In this document: positions 39,496 to 47,223 of the stretch, piece by piece | Numbering within the stretch: the stretch's first letter is position 1 | Layout of the letters: each line of letters starts with the position of its first letter | Origin: Sphingopyxis sp. FD7 | GTDB taxonomy: Bacteria; Pseudomonadota; Alphaproteobacteria; Sphingomonadales; Sphingomonadaceae | Assembly: GCF_003609835.1 (NCBI RefSeq) | Contig: NZ_AP017898.1 | Location: 682,001-746,000 of the forward strand | Direction of reading: 5' to 3' | Length of the DNA: 64,000 bases | Program-made: the position numbers and the translations under genes | The notes under the pieces: model-generated | The model's database searches: none | What the model saw: only the letters and a program-made list of their open reading frames with translations | Told to the model about the DNA's origin: nothing

Positions 39496-40101
39496 TCACA
39501 TGGGATCGATGGCGCGCCGATGCTCCGCCTCGAAGCGCGCGATGGCGTCGGCGTGGCGCATCGTGCGCTCGATGTCGTCGAGGCCTTCCATCAATATGCG
39601 CCGGTCGCCCGCGTCGACGGCAAAGCCGATCGACTGGCCGGAAGCGAGGCGGATCTGCCGGGCTTCGAGATCGACCTCGACCGGCGCATAATCGGTGGCT
39701 TCAACCTCGTGGCGCAACGCGGCGCATATTGGGTCGGGCAGGCGGATCAGCAGCAGCCCGCTCTTGCGCGCATTGCCCGCGAAAATATCGCCGAAACTCG
39801 GCGCGATGACGCAGCGGATGCCGAAGTCGACCAGCGCCCACACCGCATGTTCGCGCGACGAGCCGCATCCGAAATTGCGGTCTGCGATCAATATCTGCGC
39901 ATCGCGGCAGGGCGGGCGATTGAGGATGAAGTCTGCGCGCTCCTGGCCGTTCGCGTCATAGCGCAGCTCGCGGAACAGATGCCGACCCAGCCCCGTCCGC
40001 GTCAGCGCCTTCATGTAAAGCGCGGGAATGATCATGTCGGTGTCGATATTGGCGATCGGCAATGGCGCCGCCACCGCCTTCACCCGAACAAATGTCTGCA
40101 C
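39496..40101 (-). CDS. leuD: 3-isopropylmalate dehydratase small subunit (LeuD)
   Basis: Swivel-domain subunit of 201 aa that closes the active site of LeuC. ANIDTDMIIPALYMK, FGCGSSREHAVWALVDFGIRCVIAPSF and the ending with FEAEHRRAIDP are typical of the long proteobacterial LeuD. The start is GTG 40101, preceded by GGAGG on the minus strand; no ATG lies before the conserved core. Operator site B (40118-40131) is only 17 bases upstream of this start. It is convergent with leuC, an unusual layout because leuCD are usually one operon. Confidence 0.88.
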   Translation of the reverse strand: MQTFVRVKAVAAPLPIANIDTDMIIPALYMKALTRTGLGRHLFRELRYDANGQERADFILNRPPCRDAQILIADRNFGCGSSREHAVWALVDFGIRCVIAPSFGDIFAGNARKSGLLLIRLPDPICAALRHEVEATDYAPVEVDLEARQIRLASGQSIGFAVDAGDRRILMEGLDDIERTMRHADAIARFEAEHRRAIDPM

Positions 40102-40117
40102 CTCGCCTCCACTATAT

Positions 40118-40131
40118 CTTAGATTACTAAG
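40118..40131. promoter_or_regulatory. TTAG-N4-CTAA operator, site B
   Basis: CTTAGATTACTAAG is a near-perfect palindrome in the divergent region between leuD (minus) and the MarR gene at 40276 (plus). It is close enough to the leuD start to block its transcription or translation start region. Confidence 0.65.
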
Positions 40132-40275
40132 TAAGTGGATCGGCGGCGCTTGTCCAACCTTATCGCGCGCCAGGCGGCGACGAAGGGAGTTGCCGCGCGA
40201 ATCGCCGCGCCCTAAGAATTGGAAATCGAGCGGAAGGGCGCCCGGCGTCCGGGTCCGCGGCAGGGGAGCAGGAAG

Positions 40276-40782
40276 TTGGCGAAGAGCAAACAGGCGTACC
40301 GGCATCCGGCCGAATATTATACCGATCCCGAAAACAGCATCGGCTATCTCGCGCGCGTCGTCTTTCGTTCCTTTTCGCGGCTGCTGGAGCGGCGCACGCT
40401 GACGCACGATGTTTCGGCCGGTCAGTGGCGTTTCCTGCGCCAGTTGTGGCGCGAGGACGGGATTACCCAGCGCGAGCTGAGCGAGCGGGTGGGAATGCGC
40501 GAACCGACCACGGTGGTTGCGCTCAAGGGGCTGGAAAAGGCGGGACTGATTACCCGCAAGAAGACCGCCGAGGACCGGCGCAAGACCTTCATCTATCTGA
40601 CCCCGCACGCCAGGAAGCTCGAACTCATCCTCGCGCCGATGAATGCCGAAATCCACGAGATCGCGACCAAGGGCATGACCGATGCGGAGGTCGAAATGCT
40701 CCAGGCGCTGATGCGCCGCGTGATCGACAATCTGGCCGAGGAAACGCGCAAGCTGGCGGTGCTGTCCGAAATCAAGGCCTGA
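40276..40782 (+). CDS. MarR-family transcriptional regulator
   Basis: Winged helix-turn-helix protein of about 168 aa. The recognition region is ITQRELSERVGMREPTTVVALKGLEKAGLI, followed by the wing RKKTAEDRRKTFIYLT with the conserved DRR. N- and C-terminal helices would form the dimer. The start is uncertain: TTG 40276 follows AGGGGAGCAGGAAG and is preferred over TTG 40219. Operators lie on both sides of the gene (site B upstream, site E downstream), so it is the best candidate for the regulator of the TTAG-N4-CTAA sites. MarR proteins of such clusters often sense an acyl-CoA; that is inference. Confidence 0.85.
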   Translation: MAKSKQAYRHPAEYYTDPENSIGYLARVVFRSFSRLLERRTLTHDVSAGQWRFLRQLWREDGITQRELSERVGMREPTTVVALKGLEKAGLITRKKTAEDRRKTFIYLTPHARKLELILAPMNAEIHEIATKGMTDAEVEMLQALMRRVIDNLAEETRKLAVLSEIKA

Positions 40783-40814
40783 GCATCCGCCCCTTGCCCT
40801 CGCGACGGGAAACA

Positions 40815-40830
40815 GGTTAGTAATCTAACC
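40815..40830. promoter_or_regulatory. TTAG-N4-CTAA operator, site E
   Basis: GGTTAGTAATCTAACC is a perfect 16-bp palindrome, the best of the five sites. It is 24 bases upstream of the FMN reductase gene and just upstream of its ribosome binding site GGGAGGGGGAGG. Confidence 0.7.
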
Positions 40831-40853
40831 ATCTTGTCGCGGGAGGGGGAGGA

Positions 40854-41432
40854 ATGATGGTCAGTATCGCCGTTGTCGCCGGAAGCACGCGCGAAGGCTC
40901 CTATAATCGCGCGCTCGCCGAACTGGCCGCCGCCAGCCTCGAGGCGCAGGGTGCGGGGGTGACGCGCGTGGACCTTGGCGCCTTCGACCTGCCGCTCTAT
41001 TCGGCGGCGACCGAGGCAACCGCCTTTCCCCCCGACGCCGCGCGATTGAAGGCGCTGTTCGTCCAGCAGGACGGCCTGTTGTTCGTGTCGCCCGAATATA
41101 ATGGCTCGCTGCCGCCGCTGCTCAAAAATGCGATCGACTGGGCGTCGCGGCCGACGGGCGACGAGGGGCTGGTCGCGCTGACCGCCTATCGCGGCAAGGC
41201 GGCGGCGATCATGGCGGCGTCGATCAGCCCCTTTGGCGGGCTGCGCGGGTTGATGCACCTGCGCCAGATCCTGTCGACGGTGCAGATGATCGTGATCCCC
41301 GAACAGGTGGTGGTGCCGAACGCACACGCCGCCTTCGCCGAGGACGGCAGCCTGAAAGACGCGCTTCCCGCGTCGCTCGTTGAGCAAACCGCGGCGCGGC
41401 TGATTGCGGTCGCCAAAGCGCTGTCGGCTTAG
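40854..41432 (+). CDS. NAD(P)H-dependent FMN reductase
   Basis: Flavodoxin-like protein of 192 aa of the NADPH-dependent FMN reductase family. The FMN phosphate loop is VVAGSTREGSYNRALAELAA at the N-terminus. LLFVSPEYNGSLPPLLKNAIDWASRP is the second flavin-binding segment and is very typical. It has a strong ribosome binding site and the perfect operator site E. It could reduce flavin for an oxygenase or quinone; the partner is not visible in the window. ATG 40857 is an equal alternative start. Confidence 0.9.
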   Translation: MMVSIAVVAGSTREGSYNRALAELAAASLEAQGAGVTRVDLGAFDLPLYSAATEATAFPPDAARLKALFVQQDGLLFVSPEYNGSLPPLLKNAIDWASRPTGDEGLVALTAYRGKAAAIMAASISPFGGLRGLMHLRQILSTVQMIVIPEQVVVPNAHAAFAEDGSLKDALPASLVEQTAARLIAVAKALSA

Positions 41433-41476
41433 AGCGTAATCTTCATCAAATCGTCAGGCGGCGATTGCTCACCCGA

Positions 41477-41917
41477 TCAGCGCTTGGAGGCGCGCTCGAT
41501 ATTGTCGCCCCAGTCGGCTTCGAGCGCGTCGAACAGCGCGCCGAACCGGTCCTGACCGATTCGCGCCGCGATCTGCGCGGTCAGCGAATCCATCGCGCGC
41601 TGCGCATCCTTACGCATCCGGGCGCCGGTTTCGGTGAGCGAAACGATCATGTGCCGTCGGTCTTCGGGGTCGACGTCGAGCCGGACGATGCCGAGCTTCA
41701 CCATCTGGTTGATCGTGCTGTGGATCGCCTGCCGCGACACGCCGAGGTTGCGGGCGATGTCCGACGGGCGAACGATGCCGCTGACGATATTGGTCATCAC
41801 CATGGACTGCGGCCGGCTGACGTCGGGCCAGCCGAGGTCGTGGAGCCGCGCCTGCAACCCCTCGTCGAGCCAGCAGAAACGCTGAAACAGTGCGATGATC
41901 AACTGGTTGGTGCGCAT
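41477..41917 (-). CDS. MarR-family transcriptional regulator (second)
   Basis: Winged helix protein of 146 aa. It shows PSDIARNLGVSRQAIHSTINQMVKLGI as helix-turn-helix and RLDVDPEDRRHMIVSLTETG as the wing. The start is placed at ATG 41917 since the preceding frame has no homology; no clear ribosome binding site precedes it. It is divergent from the acyl-CoA ligase at 42064 with operator site C between them, so it may control that operon and itself. It is not closely similar to the MarR protein at 40276. Confidence 0.85.
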   Translation of the reverse strand: MRTNQLIIALFQRFCWLDEGLQARLHDLGWPDVSRPQSMVMTNIVSGIVRPSDIARNLGVSRQAIHSTINQMVKLGIVRLDVDPEDRRHMIVSLTETGARMRKDAQRAMDSLTAQIAARIGQDRFGALFDALEADWGDNIERASKR

Positions 41918-42011
41918 AGGATGGAAAGGACGATCCCGCCGCCGACGGCGTGTCGGCGCGCACACGCTAGTGGAGCGGACGGCACGAGGCAAGACAGGCC
42001 AGGCATTGCCA

Positions 42012-42042
42012 ATATAAAATACTTAGTATACTATCTATCTAG
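42012..42042. promoter_or_regulatory. TTAG-N4-CTAt operator, site C, with promoter-like AT islet
   Basis: CTTAGTATACTATCTATC starts at 42022, preceded by AATATAAAATA. It lies between the divergent MarR gene (41477) and acyl-CoA ligase (42064). The core CTTAGTAT-N-CTATCTA is shared with site D. The AT-rich block could include -10 elements. Confidence 0.65.
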
Positions 42043-42063
42043 CGAATGACGGAGAGGAACCGC

Positions 42064-43698
42064 ATGGATGGCTTGATGCAGAATGTGCCGCTCACGGTCG
42101 ACCGGATCATCGACCATGCGGCGGCGTGGCATGGCGCGCGCGAAATCGTCTCGCGCGATGCCGAGGGTCGCGTCAGCCGATCGACCTACGCCGATATCCA
42201 TGCCGATGCGAAGTGCGTGTCGAACGCATTGGCTGCGGAGGGTGTCAAGCCGGGCGACCGTGTCGCGACGATGGCGTGGAACGGCGCGCGGCACCTCGCC
42301 GCCTGGTATGGCGCGGCGGGGATGGGGGCGGTGCTGCATACGCTCAATCCGCGGCTGTTCCTCGAACAGATTGCCTATATCGCGAACCATGCGGGCGACC
42401 GGCTGCTGCTCGCCGACCCGGCGACCGCTGACCTCGTCGAGCAAATGCTGCCGCAGGTGCCGTCGATCGAGAAAGTGATCTTCTTCTGCGACGCCGCATC
42501 ATTGCCGCAGACGAGCTTTGCCGCGACCGCTTTCGACGACTGGATCGCGGGGCAGCCGGCCGAATATGCCTGGGGCGGGTTCGACGAAAATGCCGCGTGC
42601 GGCCTCTGCTACACCAGCGGGACGACGGGCAATCCCAAGGGCGTGCTCTATTCGCACCGCTCCAACTATATTCACGCGCTGATGACCTTGCAGCGCGACG
42701 CGCTCGCGCTGTCGGCGCGCGACACCGTGCTGCTCGTCGTGCCGATGTATCACGCGAATGCGTGGGGGGTGGTCTATTCGGCGCCCGCGGTGGGCGCCAA
42801 ACTTGTCCTGCCCGGCCAGCGGATGGATGGCGAATCCATCTATCATCTGATCGAGGAAGAGGGCGTCACTTACTCGGCGGCGGTGCCGACCGTGTGGCAG
42901 ATGTTGCTGCAATATATGCAGGAAAAGGGCAAAGGCTTCACGACATTGGAGCGCGTGACGATCGGCGGATCGGCGTGCCCCGAATCGATCATCCGCACCT
43001 TCCGCGACGATTATGGCGTCGACGTCATCCAGGGCTGGGGCATGACCGAAACCTCGCCGCTCGGCACCGTGTCGGTGCCCAATGCGTCGGTCGCGGCCAA
43101 ATCGGACGCCGAGCAGATGGCGTACAAGCTGAAGCAAGGGCGGCTGCTTTGCGGGCTGGAGATGAAGCTGGTCGATGACGCGGGCAATCGTGTGCCGCAC
43201 GACGGCAGGACGCCGGGGCGGCTGATGGTGAAAGGACCGACGATCGCCGCCGCCTATTATGGCGGCGAGGGCGACGACGTGCTCGACGCCGAGGGATTTT
43301 TCGACACCGGCGACGTCAGCACGATCGACGGCGAAGGCTATATGCAGATCACCGACCGCGCGAAGGATGTCGTGAAATCGGGCGGCGAGTGGATCAGTTC
43401 GATCGAGATCGAGAATATCGCGATGGGGCATGACGCGGTCGTCAACGCCGCGGTCGTCGGCGTCGCGCATCCCAAATGGGACGAGCGGCCGATCCTGCTG
43501 TGCCAGCTCAAACCCGGCGCGAGCGCCTCGGCGGACGATCTTCGCGCCTATCTGGACGGCCGGATCGCCAAATGGTGGATGCCCGACGATGTGCTGTTCG
43601 TCGACGACATCCCGCTGGGGCCGACGGGCAAGATCGACAAGAAGGCGATCCGCTCGGGGCTGGAGGGCTATACGCTGCCTTTCGAGGTCAGTCGCTGA
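42064..43698 (+). CDS. Acyl-CoA synthetase, medium/long-chain type
   Basis: AMP-forming ligase of 544 aa. The ATP loop YTSGTTGNPKG is near residue 185. Motif II is GWGMTETSPLGTVS, and the hinge is TGDVSTIDGEGYMQITDRAKDVVKSGGEWISS. The catalytic lysine lies in GPTGKIDKKAIR. The GGEWISS and MYHANAWG features resemble medium-chain and dicarboxylic acyl-CoA synthetases. ATG 42064 is chosen because GGAGAGGA at 42051 is well spaced for it; ATG 42046 lies before that site. It opens the operon-like run up to 48.1 kb behind operator site C. Confidence 0.9.
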   Translation: MDGLMQNVPLTVDRIIDHAAAWHGAREIVSRDAEGRVSRSTYADIHADAKCVSNALAAEGVKPGDRVATMAWNGARHLAAWYGAAGMGAVLHTLNPRLFLEQIAYIANHAGDRLLLADPATADLVEQMLPQVPSIEKVIFFCDAASLPQTSFAATAFDDWIAGQPAEYAWGGFDENAACGLCYTSGTTGNPKGVLYSHRSNYIHALMTLQRDALALSARDTVLLVVPMYHANAWGVVYSAPAVGAKLVLPGQRMDGESIYHLIEEEGVTYSAAVPTVWQMLLQYMQEKGKGFTTLERVTIGGSACPESIIRTFRDDYGVDVIQGWGMTETSPLGTVSVPNASVAAKSDAEQMAYKLKQGRLLCGLEMKLVDDAGNRVPHDGRTPGRLMVKGPTIAAAYYGGEGDDVLDAEGFFDTGDVSTIDGEGYMQITDRAKDVVKSGGEWISSIEIENIAMGHDAVVNAAVVGVAHPKWDERPILLCQLKPGASASADDLRAYLDGRIAKWWMPDDVLFVDDIPLGPTGKIDKKAIRSGLEGYTLPFEVSR

Positions 43699-43713
43699 GA
43701 TGTCCCCGGCTTT

Positions 43714-43789
43714 CGTCATCCCGGACTTGATCCGGGATCCATTCAACCGGCGCCGAGAAAATGGATCCCGGATCAAGTCCGGGATGACG
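43714..43789. repeat. REP-like inverted repeat
   Basis: CGTCATCCCGGACTTGATCC on the left is mirrored by GGATCAAGTCCGGGATGACG on the right. It lies between the acyl-CoA ligase and the alpha/beta hydrolase and may lower read-through. Confidence 0.85.
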
Positions 43790-43815
43790 ATGGTAATATA
43801 CAATAAGGAGAGACG

Positions 43816-44949
43816 ATGATGGTGGACCCGAACGGGATCGAGGGACTGGACGCAGAGTTCATCGGGCGGGTGTCGCCGACCGCGCCGCGTATCCAGGCGG
43901 GCGGGCATCCGTGCCAGGGCATCTACTGGACCGAGGCGGGCAAGCGGCCGAAGGTCGCGATCATCGCGACGCACTACAATGTCGATTTCTCCGAACATTA
44001 TATCGCGCCCTGGTTCGCGCGGCAGGGCTTCGGTTTCCTCGGCTGGAACACGCGCTATCGCGGTTTCGAGGACCAGTTCCTGCTCGAACATGCGGTGCTC
44101 GACATCGGCGTCGGCATGAAATGGCTGAAGGAGGAAGCGGGGGTCGAGGCGATCGTCATCCTCGGCAATTCGGGCGGCGGATCGCTGATGGGCGCCTATC
44201 AGGCCGAAGCGATCGCGCCGACGCTGACCGACCGGCTGCCAGCCGCGGGGCAGGACGCGCTGGCTGAGCTTATCAAGGGCGACCTCTATATCAGCTTCAA
44301 CGCGCATCAGGGGCGCCCCGAAGTGCTGACCGACTGGATGGACGCGTCGGTGATCGACGAGAATGATCCGACGCTGACCGATCCCGAACTCGACCCGTTC
44401 AATCCCGACAATGGCCCGCCCTATTCGGACGCCTTCATTACGAAATATCGCGCCGCGCAGCGCGCGCGCAACCAGCGGATCACCGACTGGGCGAAGGCCG
44501 AACTGGCGCGGCTCAATGCCGCCGGCATTCCCGATCGCATCTTTCCGATGTTCCGCTGCTGGGGCGATCTTCGCTGCGTCGATCCCGCGATCGACCCGTC
44601 GGACCGCAAGCCCAACTGGTGCTATCGCGGCGACCCGGCGCTCGCGAACCGCACGCCCAGCATCGGGCGCGCCAATACGCTGAAGACCTGGCTCAACATG
44701 TGGAGCCTCGAAACCTCGCCCTGCCAGGGCCAGCCGCACCTTGCGAAGCACGACACCCCTGCGCTGGTGGTGCAGGGCACCGCCGACACCGGCGTCTTCC
44801 CGAGCGATGCGCGCAAAATCTTCGATTTCCTCGGCAGCAGCGACAAACGGCTCGAACTGATCCCCGGCGCGCATTATTTCGAGGATTCGGTCGAGGAGCG
44901 GCGGGGCGCCGCCGACTTGGTCGGTGCTTGGATCCGGGAGAAGCTGTGA
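43816..44949 (+). CDS. Alpha/beta hydrolase family protein
   Basis: 377-aa protein with an alpha/beta hydrolase fold. The nucleophile elbow is VILGNSGGGSLMG with Ser intact. The region around HYNVDFSEHYIAPWFARQGFGF suits the oxyanion side, and IPGAHYFED provides the catalytic His. There is a large insertion of about 130 residues between strands 6 and 7. No signal peptide is seen. In an acyl-CoA context it may be a thioesterase or lactonase; the substrate is unknown. ATG 43819 is an alternative start. Confidence 0.78.
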   Translation: MMVDPNGIEGLDAEFIGRVSPTAPRIQAGGHPCQGIYWTEAGKRPKVAIIATHYNVDFSEHYIAPWFARQGFGFLGWNTRYRGFEDQFLLEHAVLDIGVGMKWLKEEAGVEAIVILGNSGGGSLMGAYQAEAIAPTLTDRLPAAGQDALAELIKGDLYISFNAHQGRPEVLTDWMDASVIDENDPTLTDPELDPFNPDNGPPYSDAFITKYRAAQRARNQRITDWAKAELARLNAAGIPDRIFPMFRCWGDLRCVDPAIDPSDRKPNWCYRGDPALANRTPSIGRANTLKTWLNMWSLETSPCQGQPHLAKHDTPALVVQGTADTGVFPSDARKIFDFLGSSDKRLELIPGAHYFEDSVEERRGAADLVGAWIREKL

Positions 44950-44950
44950 C

Positions 44951-45928
44951 GTGACGGCGGACGCCGATATCATCGACGAGCTGCGCGCCGCCGGGCTGGT
45001 GCGCGAGGGCGATGTGGCGCTCGAGCCACTCACCGGCGGCGTGTCGTGCGACGTGTGGAAGGTGGAAGCGCCGATCGGCCCGATCGTCGTCAAACGCCCG
45101 CTCGAACAATTGCGCGTCGCCGCTGAATGGCACGCGCCGGTCGAGCGCGGGCAGAGCGAGGTGCGCTGGCTCAAACGCGCGCGCAGCGTCGATCCGGCGA
45201 TCGCCCCCGAAGTGCTCGCCGAGCTGCCGGGCTATGGCTTTGCGATGCGGTTCCTGCCGGGCGCGCCGGTGTGGAAGGACGAACTCATCGCGGGGCGCGT
45301 CGATACCGGCTTTGCGACAGCGGTGGGGCGCAGCCTCGCCGCCGTGCATTCGGCCACCGCGAACAGCTCCGCCGACAAGGATGCCTTCGCAACCGACGCG
45401 ATGTTTCGTGCGCTGCGGATCGATCCCTTCCTGCTGTATGTGGCGCAGAAGGACGCCGAAACGGCATCCGTGCTTTACGCGCTCGCCGACGATCTGGCCG
45501 CGCGCAAGCTCGCGCTTGTCCACGGCGACGTGAGCCCCAAGAATATTCTCGTGGGCAAGGACGGTCCCGTCTTTCTCGACGCCGAATGCGCCGTCTATGG
45601 CGATCCGGCGTTCGACCTTGCCTTCTGCACCACCCATCTGCTCTTGAAAACCGTGTGGCTGGACGACGCCCGCCTAACCGAAGCCGCGACTGCGCTCGTC
45701 GCGGCCTATCGGGCGGGCATCGACTGGGAGGAGGCAGGCGGGCTGCTGCCTCGCGCCGGGAAACTCACCGCCGCGCTGCTCCTCGCGCGCGTCGAGGGCA
45801 AGTCGCCCGCACCCTATCTCACCGACCCCGACCACAGGCGCATCGTGCGCGACCAGGCGCGCGCGCTGCTGCTCACCCCGCTGCCCATCGACGCGCTTGT
45901 CGCGCAGTGGAAAAGGACATCAATATGA
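44951..45928 (+). CDS. APH-family kinase (second)
   Basis: Small-molecule kinase fold of 325 aa. The catalytic loop LVHGDVSPKNILVG (HGDxxxxN) and the metal motif FLDAECAVYGDPAFDLA are intact, so the enzyme should be active. GTG 44951 starts one base after the hydrolase stop. Its stop overlaps the ATG of the enolase-like gene (ATGA), which suggests coupled translation of the two. It lacks the C-terminal domain of the kinase at 35312. The substrate is unknown; a phosphorylated hydroxy acid for the next enzyme is a reasonable guess. Confidence 0.82.
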   Translation: MTADADIIDELRAAGLVREGDVALEPLTGGVSCDVWKVEAPIGPIVVKRPLEQLRVAAEWHAPVERGQSEVRWLKRARSVDPAIAPEVLAELPGYGFAMRFLPGAPVWKDELIAGRVDTGFATAVGRSLAAVHSATANSSADKDAFATDAMFRALRIDPFLLYVAQKDAETASVLYALADDLAARKLALVHGDVSPKNILVGKDGPVFLDAECAVYGDPAFDLAFCTTHLLLKTVWLDDARLTEAATALVAAYRAGIDWEEAGGLLPRAGKLTAALLLARVEGKSPAPYLTDPDHRRIVRDQARALLLTPLPIDALVAQWKRTSI

Positions 45929-47223
45929 CGTCGCGTATCGCCTCCGTGACCGGCCGCCAGCTCTGGGATTCGCGCGGGCGTCCGACGGTCGAGGCCGAAG
46001 TCACGCTCGAATCGGGTGCGACCGGGCGCGCCATCGCCCCGGCGGGCGCCTCGCGCGGCGCGCATGAGGCGATCGACCTGCGCGACGGTGGCGACGCCTT
46101 CGGCGGCTTTGGCGTGAACCGCGCGGTCGCGGGTATCGGCGCCGAGATTGCGGGTGCGATCACCGGCCTGGACGCGCGCGATCAGGCAGCGATCGACAAG
46201 GTCTTGTGCGACCTCGACGGCACGCCGAACAAGGCGCGGCTGGGCGCGAACGCGGTCGTGGCGGTGTCGATGGCGGTGCTTCACGCCGCGGCAGCGGATG
46301 CGCGCGCGCCGCTGTGGCGCTATCTCGCCGACGGACGCAAGGTTCGCATCCCGCTCCCCGAAATCCAGATTTTCGGCGGCGGCGCGCACGCCGGGCGGCG
46401 CACCGATGTGCAGGATTTCATGGTGATGTGCCCAAAGGCGGGCAGCTTCCGCCGCGCGCTCGAAATTACGGGCGATGTCTATCGCGCCGCCGGCAGACTG
46501 ATGGAAGCCAAAGGCCCGCTGTCGGGCGTCGCCGACGAGGGGGGCTGGTGGCCCAATTTTGCGTCGAACGAGGATGCGCTGGGCACGCTGACCAGGGCCA
46601 TCGAAGCGAGCGGCCACCGCGCGGGTGAGGAGGTGTTCATTTCGCTCGACATCGCCGCGAACGAACTCGGCGATGCGGGCGGCTACACGCTCGCGCTCGA
46701 CGACGGGAAGCTTTCGGGCGAGGACATGGCGGCGCGCATAGTCGAATGGGCCGGACGCTATCCGATCCTGTCGATCGAAGACCCCGCGGGGCAGGACGAC
46801 TGGACGACGATGGCGGCGGTCACCGCGGCGATCGGCGAGCGGGTGCAGATCATCGGCGACGACGTGCTCGTCACCAATGCCGATCGTGTGGAACGCGCGG
46901 CCGAAGCGGCGGTGTGCAATGCCGCGCTCATCAAGGTGAACCAGGTCGGCACGGTGACCGAAGCGAAGGCCGCGCTCGACGCCGCGGTGGCGCGCGGCTG
47001 GGGTGCGATCGTCTCGGCGCGTTCGGGCGAGAGCGAGGACGTCACCATCGCGCATCTCGCGACCGGCTGGGACGCCGGGCAGTTGAAAGTCGGCAGCTTC
47101 ACGCGATCCGAACGCATGGCGAAATGGAACGAAATGCTGCGGATCGAGGAAGCGATGGGCGCCGACGCCGAGTTTGCAGGCTTTTCGGCTTTCGCCGGGT
47201 CGATCGGCCGGGTCGCGGCATGA
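45925..47223 (+). CDS. Enolase paralogue with altered active site
   Basis: 432-aa protein colinear with enolase: GRQLWDSRGRPTVEAEV at the start, VADEGGWWPNFASNEDAL in the middle, and LIKVNQVGTVTEA and LRIEEAMGADAEF late. Kept residues by alignment from memory with E. coli enolase are His155, Glu205, Asp242, Glu285, Asp312, Lys337 and Lys388. Changed are Glu to Asp at 164 (VQDF) and the His of the SHRSGE motif to Ala at 365 (SARSGE), and the flexible loop reads AGASRGAHEA. Metal and proton-abstracting lysine sites therefore persist while phosphate and leaving-group contacts differ. It is unlikely to be the glycolytic enzyme. Confidence 0.85.
   Translation: MTSRIASVTGRQLWDSRGRPTVEAEVTLESGATGRAIAPAGASRGAHEAIDLRDGGDAFGGFGVNRAVAGIGAEIAGAITGLDARDQAAIDKVLCDLDGTPNKARLGANAVVAVSMAVLHAAAADARAPLWRYLADGRKVRIPLPEIQIFGGGAHAGRRTDVQDFMVMCPKAGSFRRALEITGDVYRAAGRLMEAKGPLSGVADEGGWWPNFASNEDALGTLTRAIEASGHRAGEEVFISLDIAANELGDAGGYTLALDDGKLSGEDMAARIVEWAGRYPILSIEDPAGQDDWTTMAAVTAAIGERVQIIGDDVLVTNADRVERAAEAAVCNAALIKVNQVGTVTEAKAALDAAVARGWGAIVSARSGESEDVTIAHLATGWDAGQLKVGSFTRSERMAKWNEMLRIEEAMGADAEFAGFSAFAGSIGRVAA

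Noticed and set aside
42499..45174. 891-codon open frame on the minus strand
   Set aside because: Antisense to the acyl-CoA ligase, hydrolase and kinase, and it even reads through the palindrome at 43714.
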